A stretch of 64,000 nucleotides of DNA from assembly GCF_000018545.1 (NCBI RefSeq), contig NC_012587.1, positions 3,556,001 to 3,620,000 on the forward strand, in the 5' to 3' direction. The notes under the pieces are model-generated. The model searched no databases. It had not been told where the DNA came from and saw only the letters and a program-made list of their open reading frames with translations. A program made the position numbers and the translations under genes. Of this stretch, positions 1 to 7,616 are shown in pieces; the first letter of the stretch is position 1; each line of letters opens with the position of its first letter. This DNA is from Sinorhizobium fredii NGR234 (GTDB taxonomy: Bacteria > Pseudomonadota > Alphaproteobacteria > Rhizobiales > Rhizobiaceae).

Positions 1-2
1 TC

Positions 3-275
3 ATCGCCTTCACCACCGGCCGCGGCAGTTGCTTCGGCTGTCGGCCGGCGCCGTCGATCAAGCTGACCAGCAACACGGCGCTCTATCGGGCGATGGAAGA
101 GGACATGGATATCGATTGCGGCGTGATCGCGTCCGGTGAGGCGACGATCGCCGAGCTCGGCCGTCGGATCTTCGACCTCATCATCGACACGGCTTCGGGC
201 CAAAAGACCAAGAGCGAACTTTTCGGTTACGGCGACAACGAATTCGTCCCCTGGCATCTGGGGGCGACGCTTTAG
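3..275 (+). CDS. UxaA-family sugar-acid dehydratase, C-terminal end (partial)
   Basis: Only the last 90 or so residues are present; the gene enters from the left edge in frame 3 and stops with TAG at 273-275. The run GRGSCFGCRPAPSIKLTSN followed by a Met-Asp-Ile-Asp-Cys segment and the ending FVPWHLGATL is typical of the C-terminal domain of altronate/galactarate-type dehydratases (UxaA family), which remove water from a sugar acid to give a 2-keto-3-deoxy acid. The following genes encode an aldose dehydrogenase, importer and lactonase, so the substrate is probably the acid they produce. Bacterial L-fucose clusters such as that of Campylobacter jejuni also use a UxaA-type dehydratase. The substrate is inferred, not seen. 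Confidence 0.8.
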   Translation: MAFTTGRGSCFGCRPAPSIKLTSNTALYRAMEEDMDIDCGVIASGEATIAELGRRIFDLIIDTASGQKTKSELFGYGDNEFVPWHLGATL

Positions 276-298
276 GGGGCGGCGGTTTCAGTGACATT

Positions 299-433
299 GC
301 CCCTCTCCTCGGGTTTAACCCGAGGACTAACCCTCTCCCCGCAGGCGGGGAGATGGGACGAGGGAGCGCCACGAGTCTCCTTCTCCCCGTCAGAACGGGG
401 AGAAGGTGGCCGGCAGGCCGGATGAGGGGCAAA
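299..433. repeat. Composite rhizobial intergenic palindrome
   Basis: Several nested inverted repeats: a TCGGGTTTAACCCGA core near 308-323, a CTCCCCGC/GCGGGGAG hairpin near 335-351 and a CTTCTCCCCGT/ACGGGGAGAAGG hairpin near 379-405, ending in GGATGAGGGGC. The same parts, in opposite order and orientation, lie at 53525-53654, and a shorter form at 10505-10620. It resembles the mosaic palindromes (RIME-like) known from rhizobia. It sits between the dehydratase end and the aldo/keto reductase and probably folds in the transcript. Confidence 0.75.
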
Positions 434-471
434 TGCGTGAAGGACGCATCCTTGCAGGGAGGAGACAAGGA

Positions 472-1491
472 ATGCAGACGAGAAAGATCGGCCGCACCAA
501 TCTGGCGGTGACCGAATACAGCTTCGGCACCGCCGGGCTCGGCGGCCTTTATCGCGAATGCACGCGCGAGGCGGCGATGGCGACGCTCGACTCCGCCTGG
601 GGATCGGGGATCCGCTACTACGATACGGCGCCCTATTATGGGCTCGGGCTTGCCGAGCGCCGCGTCGGCGATTTCCTGCGCGACAAACCGCGCGACAGCT
701 ATGTGCTGTCGACCAAGGTCGGCCGGTTGCTTCATCCGGTGGCGGACGACAAGGTGCCGGACTATTCCTACGTCAAGGCGCTGAATTTCGACGTCAGCTA
801 CGACTACGGCTATGACGCGATCATGCGCTCGGTGGAGATGAGCTACGCCCGCCTCGGCCTCAACCGCATCGACATTCTCTATGTCCACGATATCGGCGGC
901 TACACGCACGGGGCGGCAAGGAACGCCGTCTATCTCCGGCAACTGCTCGATTCCGGCCTCAAGGCGCTGGAGGAGCTGAAATCGAGCGGCGCCATCTCGG
1001 CCTATGGCCTGGGCGTCAACGAGGTGCCCGTCTGCCTCGATGTAATGCGCCACGCGGATATCGACTGCATCCTGCTTGCCGGCCGCTACACGCTTCTCGA
1101 CCGGTCGGCGGTCGCAGAGCTCATTCCGCTTTGCCAGAAGAAAGGGACCTCGCTCGTCGTCGGTGGCGTGTTCAACTCCGGCATTCTTGCCACCGGCCCC
1201 GTGGAAGGGGCGCATTTCGACTATATGCCGGCGACGGAAGAGGTCAGGACAAAGGTTGCGGCCATGAAGCGGCTTGCCGGCGAGCGCGGCCTGCCGCTTG
1301 CCGCACCCGCCCTGCAGTTTCCGCTTGCCACCCCTCAGGTCGCTTCGGTCCTGCTCGGCACTGCCAAGCCTTCGAGCCTGGAGCGGAACATGGAGCTGGC
1401 CCAGAAGACGATAACGGCGGAGGATTTCGCCGCCTTCGAGCCTTACACGCTGGTCGCCCCCGCGCTTGGCGCGGAGGCCGTGCGGGTCTGA
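472..1491 (+). CDS. Aldo/keto reductase, probable aldose 1-dehydrogenase
   Basis: 339 aa. An in-frame Met lies 22 codons upstream, but ATG 472 follows GGGAGGAGACAAGGA, a strong ribosome site, and gives the family-like start MQTRKIGRTNLAVTEYSFG. The AKR catalytic set is visible: Asp and Tyr in YYDTAPYYG, Lys in LSTKVGR and His in LYVHDIG. The closest subgroup I recognise oxidises D-threo-aldoses such as L-fucose, or pyridoxal, using NAD(P). Located between a UxaA dehydratase and a sugar importer, with a COG3618 lactonase further on, it is best read as the first pathway step, aldose to aldonolactone. The exact sugar is inference. Confidence 0.8.
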   Translation: MQTRKIGRTNLAVTEYSFGTAGLGGLYRECTREAAMATLDSAWGSGIRYYDTAPYYGLGLAERRVGDFLRDKPRDSYVLSTKVGRLLHPVADDKVPDYSYVKALNFDVSYDYGYDAIMRSVEMSYARLGLNRIDILYVHDIGGYTHGAARNAVYLRQLLDSGLKALEELKSSGAISAYGLGVNEVPVCLDVMRHADIDCILLAGRYTLLDRSAVAELIPLCQKKGTSLVVGGVFNSGILATGPVEGAHFDYMPATEEVRTKVAAMKRLAGERGLPLAAPALQFPLATPQVASVLLGTAKPSSLERNMELAQKTITAEDFAAFEPYTLVAPALGAEAVRV

Positions 1492-1795
1492 GTTTCCTGC
1501 TGCATGTTCCTTGAATCGGCGATCCAAGGGAAAACATGGAGCAATTCAAAGTGCTGCGGCGTCCTTCCTGCATCCGAGATGCACGGCGCTGTAGGCTCGT
1601 TGCCGAGGCGGCGGGCGATCCCGGTCGCGTCGTGGAGGAACGCGACGAAGGGAATAATCAATGAGGGCTTGCCAATTCGACTTGCCTGAATTAGCGTGCC
1701 CCGAAATGTTTTTTATTGATAAAAGACCATCTACAAGCACCTGGCGGATCGGTCTCGATAACGGAACAAGGTGTTAAATTGAGAGGAGAAACCTG
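1492..1795. other. Intergenic region with palindromic element and likely promoter of the sugar ABC operon
   Basis: 304 bp without a gene. The left third is a composite palindrome (1498-1594). The right part, about 1685-1760, is less GC-rich and contains TGTTTTTTATTGATAAAAGACC, a plausible promoter or operator zone, although I cannot fix -35 and -10 boxes. GAGAGGAGAAACCTG just before ATG 1796 is a strong ribosome site. Confidence 0.5.
1498..1594. repeat. Two-hairpin composite palindrome, copy 1
   Basis: First hairpin: CTGCATGTTCCTTGAATCGG paired with GATCCAAGGGAAAACATG. Second: AAAGTGCTGCGGCGTCC then an inverted GCATCC/GATGC stem and GGCGCTGTAGG. The same two modules recur at 28279-28379, 33482-33587 and 33680-33783, and the second alone at 8945-8994. 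The copy here is more decayed than the others. Confidence 0.7.
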
Positions 1796-2785
1796 ATGAG
1801 CATTGCCAGACGCATTCTTTCCCGCCGCGCCTTCAACGCGCTTGCCGGCGCAGCCTTTGTCGCCGCCCTGGCGCCGGTGCCGTCCTTCGCGCAGGACGTC
1901 ACCGTCCCGATCATCGTCAAGGACACCACGTCCTTCTATTGGCAGATCGTCTTGGCCGGCGCGCGCGCCGCAGGCAAGGACCTCGGCGTCAACGTGCCGG
2001 AACTCGGCGCGCAGTCGGAATCGGACATCAACGGCCAGATCAGCATCCTCGAGAACGCCGTCGCCGGAGCGCCGGCCGCGGTCGTCATCGCCCCGACCGA
2101 GTTCAAGGCGCTTGGCAAGCCGATCGACGAGGCCGCCAAGGCGGTTCCGGTCATCGGCATCGATTCGGGGGCGGATTCAAAGGCCTTCTCGTCGTTCCTG
2201 ACGACCGACAACGTCCAGGGTGGTCGCATCGCCGCCGACGGCCTTGCCGCGGCAATCAAGGAAGCGACCGGCAAGGAAGAGGGCGAGGTCGCCATCATCA
2301 CCAGCCTGCCGGGCGTCGGTTCGCTCGACCAGCGCCGCGAAGGCTTCCTCGATCAGGTGAAGACCAAGTATCCGGGCCTCAAGGTTGTTGCCGACAAATA
2401 CGCCGACGGCCAGGCGACGACCGGCCTCAACATCATGACCGACCTGATCACCGCCAATCCGAACCTCGTCGGCGTCTTCGCCTCCAACCTGATCATGGCG
2501 CAGGGCGCCGGCCAGGCGATCGCCGAGAACAAGCTCGGCGACAAGATCAAGGTCATCGGTTTCGACAGCGACGAAAAGACCGTCGGCTTCCTCAAGGAGG
2601 GCGTGCTCGCCGGGCTGGTCGTGCAGGATCCCTATCGCATGGGCTATGATGGCGTGAAGACGGCGCTCGCGGTTTCGAAGGGCGAGAAGGTCGAGGCCAA
2701 TGTCGATACCGGCGCGAACCTGGTCACCAAGGCCAACATGGCCGAGCCGAAGATCGACGCGCTGCTGAACCCGAAGGTCAACTGA
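1796..2785 (+). CDS. Sugar ABC transporter, periplasmic substrate-binding protein
   Basis: 329 aa, ribose/xylose-type (type 1) periplasmic binding protein. The N-terminus MSIARRILSRRAFNALAG followed by a hydrophobic run and a likely AFA-like cleavage before QDVTVP is a signal peptide; SRRAFN resembles a twin-arginine motif. Mature hallmarks include TSFYWQIVLAGARAAGKDLG, ALVIAPTEFKALGKPI-like ligand contacts, GIDSGADS, FASNLIMAQGAGQAI and VIGFDSDEKTVGFLK, and the late QDPYRMGYDGV. It should deliver a monosaccharide to the ATPase and permease just downstream. The neighbours point to the aldose handled by the adjacent aldo/keto reductase. Substrate cannot be read from sequence. Confidence 0.88.
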   Translation: MSIARRILSRRAFNALAGAAFVAALAPVPSFAQDVTVPIIVKDTTSFYWQIVLAGARAAGKDLGVNVPELGAQSESDINGQISILENAVAGAPAAVVIAPTEFKALGKPIDEAAKAVPVIGIDSGADSKAFSSFLTTDNVQGGRIAADGLAAAIKEATGKEEGEVAIITSLPGVGSLDQRREGFLDQVKTKYPGLKVVADKYADGQATTGLNIMTDLITANPNLVGVFASNLIMAQGAGQAIAENKLGDKIKVIGFDSDEKTVGFLKEGVLAGLVVQDPYRMGYDGVKTALAVSKGEKVEANVDTGANLVTKANMAEPKIDALLNPKVN

Positions 2786-2876
2786 CCTGCCGCGATTGCG
2801 TCGTGGCGTGGGTGTCCTGCGCCACGACGCGTCTTTGGTGCGACGGCCGTCGCAGACCGGAAGTGAGGAGGGTGTG

Positions 2877-4418
2877 ATGACAGGGCTTCAAGAGGTCAGC
2901 CAACGGCACGAAGCCGAACTCGAGGCGGCCGTTGCGAAGGGCAAGCCGATCCTGGAGCTGCGCGGCCTGCAGAAGAATTACGGTGCCGTTCAGGCGCTGA
3001 AGCCCGCCACCATCACCTTCCTGTCCGGCGAGATCCACGCGATCGTCGGTGAAAACGGTGCCGGCAAGTCGACGCTGATCAAGCTTCTGACCGGCGTAAT
3101 TCCCCGGACGGCCGGCGAGGTGTTCTGGCAAGGAGAGCCGGTTCAGCTTGCCACCCCCACGGAGGCGATCAGCCGCGGCATCAATGCCGTCCACCAGGAA
3201 GTCGTGCTCTGCCCGCACTTGAGCGTCGCGGCCAACATGTTCCTCGGCGACGAGATGAACAACAGCGGCCTGATGCGCAAGCGGGCGATGACCGATGCAG
3301 CCCAGGGCGTTCTCGACGATCTCGGTTTCAACCTGCCCGCCGACGCGACGCTCGGCAGCCTGACGATCGGCCAGCAGCAGCTTGTCGCGACCGCGCGCGC
3401 CGCGATGCGCGGCACCCGCTTCCTGATCTTCGACGAGCCGACGGCCTATCTGACGCGGCAGGAATCCGCCCAGCTTTTCCGCCTCATTCGCCGGCTGCAG
3501 GGCGAGGGCGTCACCATCGTCTATATCAGCCACCGCCTCGAGGAAGTCTTCGAGCTCGCCGACCGCGTCTCGGTGCTGCGCGACGGCACGCATGTGGGTA
3601 CCCGCGATATCGGCGAGACCAACGAAGCGGAGCTGATCGCGCTGATGATCAACCGCACCATCGAGCAGATCTACCACAAGGAGCAGTTTGCCCTTGGCGA
3701 GACCATCGTCGAGGCGCGGGGGCTCTCCGGGCCGGGTTTCAGCGACATATCGCTCTCCGTCCGGGCCGGCGAGATCGTCGGGCTCTATGGCCTGATCGGC
3801 GCGGGGCGCAGCGAATTCGCGCTCGGCCTCTACGGTCGTCATCCGCTCACCGCCGGAGAGGTGTACTGGCAGGGCCGCAAGGTCGAGATCGGCAACGAAC
3901 GCAAGGCGATGGAACTGGGCATCGCCCTCGCCCCGGAAAGCCGCCGCGACCAGGGCCTTTGCCTCAACCTGCCGATCGGCCTCAACATCAACCTGCCGGT
4001 CTTTCGGAAACTGACGCGCGGGGTGACGATCAATCGCGCCGAGGAGGCCGCCAATGCCGACCGCCAGATCCGCGATCTGCAGATCAAGACACCGTCGCGG
4101 CGCGTGCTCGCCTCCGCCATGTCCGGCGGCAACCAGCAGAAGATCGTCATCGGCAAATGGCTGAGCCACGGCGCCAAGCTCTTCATCTTCGACGAACCGA
4201 CCGTCGGCGTCGACGTCGGCACCAAGGCGGAAATCTACCGGCTCTTCGCCCGGCTGCTGGAAAAAGGGGCGGGGATCATCCTGATCTCCTCCTATCTGCC
4301 GGAAGTCTACGAGCTTGCGGATCGCCTGCACGTGTTTCGGCAGGGACGGCTTGTGGCAAGCCACGACTACCGCGCCGCCAGCCACGAGGATGTCTTGGCG
4401 CAGGCGATCAATGCCTGA
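2877..4418 (+). CDS. Sugar ABC transporter, double ATP-binding protein
   Basis: 513 aa from ATG 2877, preceded by GTGAGGAGGGTGTG; an upstream in-frame Met at 2796 would add 27 unconserved residues without a good ribosome site. Two nucleotide-binding domains, as in RbsA/XylG. First: Walker A GENGAGKST, signature LTIGQQQLV, Walker B FLIFDEPTAYL. Second: degenerate Walker A GLIGAGRSE, signature MSGGNQQKIV, Walker B LFIFDEPTVGVDV. The degenerate second P-loop is usual in this family. It is 91 bp after the binding protein and 83 bp before the permease, so the three form one importer. Confidence 0.9.
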   Translation: MTGLQEVSQRHEAELEAAVAKGKPILELRGLQKNYGAVQALKPATITFLSGEIHAIVGENGAGKSTLIKLLTGVIPRTAGEVFWQGEPVQLATPTEAISRGINAVHQEVVLCPHLSVAANMFLGDEMNNSGLMRKRAMTDAAQGVLDDLGFNLPADATLGSLTIGQQQLVATARAAMRGTRFLIFDEPTAYLTRQESAQLFRLIRRLQGEGVTIVYISHRLEEVFELADRVSVLRDGTHVGTRDIGETNEAELIALMINRTIEQIYHKEQFALGETIVEARGLSGPGFSDISLSVRAGEIVGLYGLIGAGRSEFALGLYGRHPLTAGEVYWQGRKVEIGNERKAMELGIALAPESRRDQGLCLNLPIGLNINLPVFRKLTRGVTINRAEEAANADRQIRDLQIKTPSRRVLASAMSGGNQQKIVIGKWLSHGAKLFIFDEPTVGVDVGTKAEIYRLFARLLEKGAGIILISSYLPEVYELADRLHVFRQGRLVASHDYRAASHEDVLAQAINA

Positions 4419-4501
4419 TCGTTCGAGCGGATATACGCGGTTTCGCCGCCATCCCCGCTCAAGCTACAGATCGAAATAAAAGGGACTGCAGGGAGGGAAG
4501 A

Positions 4502-5479
4502 ATGAGTGTGGAAACGGTAGAAAGCGGTACAGGGCCGACGCCGAAGAGAGGGGTCAGCATCCTGTTCGGGCTTACACTTCTCGGCCTGCTGGTTGTCCTC
4601 TGGTTGCTCCTTGGCCTGGCGACGAGCGCCTTCTGGACGCCGAACAATATCAGCAACCTGCTGCGCCAGGGCGCGATGACCGCGATCCTCGCGGTCGGCC
4701 AGACCTTCGTGATCATCACCGCCGGCATCGATCTCTCGGTCGGCGCGGTCGTCGGCTTCACCAGCGTCATCGTCGCCTGGCTGCTCGCGGCCGGCGTGCC
4801 GCTCTGGCTGGCGCTCATTGCAACTCTCCTGATCGGTGTGCTGATCGGCGTATTCCATGCCTTCGGCATCGTCCGCATGGGCCTGCCGCCCTTCATCATC
4901 ACGCTCGCGACACTGACGTCGCTGCGCGGCATCGGCCTCTTGATCACCAACGGTTCGACGATCTCGATCACCAACGAGGCCTTCACCAATTTCTCCCGCG
5001 CCGACTTTCTCGGCGTCCCGAGCCTCTTCTGGATGGTGATCGTCGTCGCGGTTCCGGCCTACGTCTTCCTGCATCTGAGCCGTTTCGGCCGCTATCTCTT
5101 CGCCGTCGGCTCGAACAGCGAGGCGGCCCGCCTTTCCGGCGTCAACGTCAACCGGACGATCTATCTCGCCTATATCCTGTCGTCGACCTGCGCCGCCTTT
5201 GTCGGCCTGCTGCTCGCCTCGCGCATCGGCATCGGCAACGCCACGCAGGCGGAGGGCTGGGAACTGCAGGCGATCGCCTCGTCGGTCATCGGCGGCACCA
5301 GCCTGTTCGGGGCCGTCGGTTCCGTGCACGGGCCGCTGCTCGGCGCCTTCATCCTGGCGACGATCAACAACGGCGCCAACCTGTTGAACGTCAATTCCTT
5401 CTGGCAACGCATCATCACCGGTCTGCTGATCATCGTGATCGTCTATTTCGACCAGTTGCGACGCCGCGGGTCGCGTTGA
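4502..5479 (+). CDS. Sugar ABC transporter, permease (RbsC/AraH type)
   Basis: 325 aa from ATG 4502, with GCAGGGAGGGAAG as ribosome site. Many hydrophobic helices. Family signatures include GQTFVIITAGIDLSVGAVVG, the conserved MGLPPFIITLATLTSLRG, FAVGSNSEAARLSGVNV (ATPase-contact loop) and IASSVIGGTSLFGAVGSVHG near the C-terminus. It forms the inner-membrane channel, probably as a homodimer, with the preceding binding protein and ATPase. Confidence 0.92.
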   Translation: MSVETVESGTGPTPKRGVSILFGLTLLGLLVVLWLLLGLATSAFWTPNNISNLLRQGAMTAILAVGQTFVIITAGIDLSVGAVVGFTSVIVAWLLAAGVPLWLALIATLLIGVLIGVFHAFGIVRMGLPPFIITLATLTSLRGIGLLITNGSTISITNEAFTNFSRADFLGVPSLFWMVIVVAVPAYVFLHLSRFGRYLFAVGSNSEAARLSGVNVNRTIYLAYILSSTCAAFVGLLLASRIGIGNATQAEGWELQAIASSVIGGTSLFGAVGSVHGPLLGAFILATINNGANLLNVNSFWQRIITGLLIIVIVYFDQLRRRGSR

Positions 5480-5534
5480 ATAGCGCTTGGCCAAAGCCGG
5501 CCGGAACCGCGAACATCAAGCTACGGAACGCCCC

Positions 5535-6557
5535 ATGAAAGCTGTCGTCTGTTCAGAACCCGGTCGCCTTGAAATCACCGAACGCCCCGGCCCGTCGGCG
5601 CCCGCCGCGGGTTGGGTCCGCCTTGCCGTTCGCCGGGTCGGCATCTGCGGTACCGACTATCATATCTTCGAAGGCAAGCACCCCTTCCTCGAATATCCGC
5701 GCGTCATGGGCCACGAGATCTCCGCGACCGTGGTCGAGACCGGCCCGGGCTCCCGGCTGACGCCGGGAACTTTGGTGGTCGTCAATCCCTACATCTCCTG
5801 CGAAACCTGCGCCGCCTGCCGCAAGGGCAAGCCCAATTGTTGCACGGCGATCCGGGTTCTCGGCGTTCACACCGATGGCGCCTTCTGCGAAGAGATCCTC
5901 ATGCCGGAACGGAACCTCTATCCGGCGAACGGTCTTTCTCCCGAGTCCGCCGCGACGGTCGAGTTTTTGGCGATCGGCGCGCATGCCGTCCGGCGATCCG
6001 GCATGGCGCCCGGTGCCCGGTCGCTGGTGATCGGTGCCGGTCCGATCGGTCTCGGAACGGCGATCTTTTCCCGGATCGCCGGACACGAGGTGACGCTCCT
6101 GGACACCAGCGCCGAGCGATTGGCCTTCGCCGCGGACGAGCTCGGCTTTCCGGGCGGCCTTCTGGCCGGCGAGGGGCTGGAAAATGCCATTGGCGAAGCA
6201 ACGGACGGTAACGGCTTCGACGTCGTCTTCGACGCCACCGGCAATGTCATCTCGATGGAACGGTCCTTTACCCATGTCGCGCACGGCGGAACCCTGGTGT
6301 TCGTCAGCGTCGTGAAGAACGACATCCGCTTTTCCGACCCGGAGTTCCACAAGCGCGAGATGACACTGGTGGCGAGCCGCAATGCGACGCGCGAGGATTT
6401 CGATCACGTCATCGCCTCGATCGGCAACGGCCTGGTGCCGGTGGATAAGCTCGTCACACACAGGACGACCCTCGGCCAGGCCGTGCACGACCTGCCGCGT
6501 TGGGCGCACGACAAGGCGGGGCTCGTGAAGGCGGTCATCACGGTCGGTGCCACATGA
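5535..6557 (+). CDS. Zinc-dependent medium-chain alcohol/sugar-acid dehydrogenase
   Basis: 340 aa from ATG 5535; upstream in-frame codons from 5487 are not family-like. Catalytic zinc ligands lie in VGICGTDYHIFEG and GHEI. The structural zinc lobe is ISCETCAACRKGKPNCC, a CxxCxxCx7C pattern. The nucleotide fold is VIGAGPIGLGTAIF with an acidic end at LLDTS, favouring NAD. It resembles LgoD/RspB and other dehydrogenases acting on L-galactonate, sorbitol or similar. Its stop overlaps the next start (ATGA), so the two are coupled. In this operon it may oxidise the pathway acid or its keto-deoxy product. The exact substrate is unknown. Confidence 0.82.
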   Translation: MKAVVCSEPGRLEITERPGPSAPAAGWVRLAVRRVGICGTDYHIFEGKHPFLEYPRVMGHEISATVVETGPGSRLTPGTLVVVNPYISCETCAACRKGKPNCCTAIRVLGVHTDGAFCEEILMPERNLYPANGLSPESAATVEFLAIGAHAVRRSGMAPGARSLVIGAGPIGLGTAIFSRIAGHEVTLLDTSAERLAFAADELGFPGGLLAGEGLENAIGEATDGNGFDVVFDATGNVISMERSFTHVAHGGTLVFVSVVKNDIRFSDPEFHKREMTLVASRNATREDFDHVIASIGNGLVPVDKLVTHRTTLGQAVHDLPRWAHDKAGLVKAVITVGAT

Positions 6558-7390
6558 ACTTCATCGATTCGCACCAGCATTACTGGACGCTCGGTCTCGG
6601 CCACAACGACTGGCCCGGTCCGGATCTTCGACCCATCTTTCGCGACTTCGGGCCGGACGACCTGAAGCCGCACCTCACGGCTGCGGGCATCGGCAGCACC
6701 GTCCTCGTCCAGGCAGCGCCGAATGTCGCCGAGACCGACTTCCTGCTCGAGATCGCCGCACGCGAAGAAACGGTTGCGGCAGTGGTCGGCTGGGTCGACA
6801 TTCTCGGTTCCAGCGCCGGCTCCGAGCTTCAGCGACTGAAAGGGCATCCGAAGTTCAGGGGAATCCGGCCGATGCTGCAAGGCATCGCCGAGACCGCCTG
6901 GATCCTGCGGCCGGAAGCGATCGCGACGCTCGAGATGCTGCCGCACATGGATCTCCGTTTCGACGCGCTCATCCAGCCGCGCCACCTGCCGGTGATCGCC
7001 GCGCTCGCCGACCGCCTGCCGAACCTCCCGATCGTCGTCGATCACGGCGCCAAGCCGTTCATTGCCGAAGGCCGGCTGGAGCCTTGGGCGACGGATATGG
7101 CGGCGCTCGCCCGCCGCCCCAATGTCCACGTCAAGCTGTCGGGGCTCGTCACCGAGGCAGGCGGGAACTGGTCCGTTGAACGTTTGCATCCCTATGCCAC
7201 GCATCTCATCGGCGCGTTCGGGGCCGAGCGGGTCATGTTCGGCAGCGATTGGCCGGTTGTATTGCTCGATGCCGACTATGCAGAGTGGTTCGCTGCGGCC
7301 CAGGCGTTGACCGCGACCTGCTCGGAAGCTGAACGGCAGGCGATTTTCCTGGGGACGGCGGCCCGTTTCTACGGAATTTCGGCGGCCTGA
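6554..7390 (+). CDS. Amidohydrolase-type sugar lactonase (COG3618)
   Basis: 278 aa, starting at the ATG that overlaps the stop of the dehydrogenase. It begins MNFIDSHQHYW, the metal-binding HxH-type strand of the family, and continues with LVQAAPNVAETDFLLEIA, RFDALIQPRHLP, IVVDHGAKP, HVKLSGLVTEAG and VMFGSDWPV, the last holding the conserved metal Asp. This family includes L-fuconolactonase and L-rhamnono-1,4-lactonase. Sitting in one unit with an aldose dehydrogenase and a UxaA-type dehydratase, it most likely opens the aldonolactone. It is also called 2-pyrone-4,6-dicarboxylate hydrolase-like, but that reaction does not suit the context. Confidence 0.84.
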   Translation: MNFIDSHQHYWTLGLGHNDWPGPDLRPIFRDFGPDDLKPHLTAAGIGSTVLVQAAPNVAETDFLLEIAAREETVAAVVGWVDILGSSAGSELQRLKGHPKFRGIRPMLQGIAETAWILRPEAIATLEMLPHMDLRFDALIQPRHLPVIAALADRLPNLPIVVDHGAKPFIAEGRLEPWATDMAALARRPNVHVKLSGLVTEAGGNWSVERLHPYATHLIGAFGAERVMFGSDWPVVLLDADYAEWFAAAQALTATCSEAERQAIFLGTAARFYGISAA

Positions 7391-7460
7391 GGTACGAACG
7401 TCATAGCGCGACAGGCCCGCGCAATGTTATCTCAATATATTAGTAATATGATTCCCTGCA

Positions 7461-7495
7461 CAAAATGGCCCCAAATGCATGGGGGTCTTTTTGTT
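7461..7495 (+). terminator. Weak terminator-like hairpin after the sugar operon
   Basis: CCCC at 7469-7472 pairs with GGGG at 7481-7484 across AAATGCAT, followed by TCTTTTT. The stem is short, so it is a tentative rho-independent terminator. It lies in an otherwise AT-rich gap of 226 bp between the lactonase and phaZ. Confidence 0.35.
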
Positions 7496-7506
7496 GCACT
7501 GCACAA
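7491..7506. promoter_or_regulatory. Possible PhaR-type operator upstream of phaZ
   Basis: TTGTTGCACTGCACAA is an imperfect palindrome built on TGC/GCA half sites. PhaR repressors of PHB metabolism in alphaproteobacteria bind TGC-rich palindromes of this kind near phasin and PHB genes. It lies 110 bp before the phaZ start. The assignment depends on position and resemblance only. Confidence 0.35.
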
Positions 7507-7616
7507 GAAAAGTGGTAGTCTGCAAGCGATTGCGGACACCAAGACAAACACTCGCAAGGCTTGCGTCGGACCTGGGAGCGGCGCCGGGATTGATTGAAAC
7601 AAGGGGTACGCGTCCC

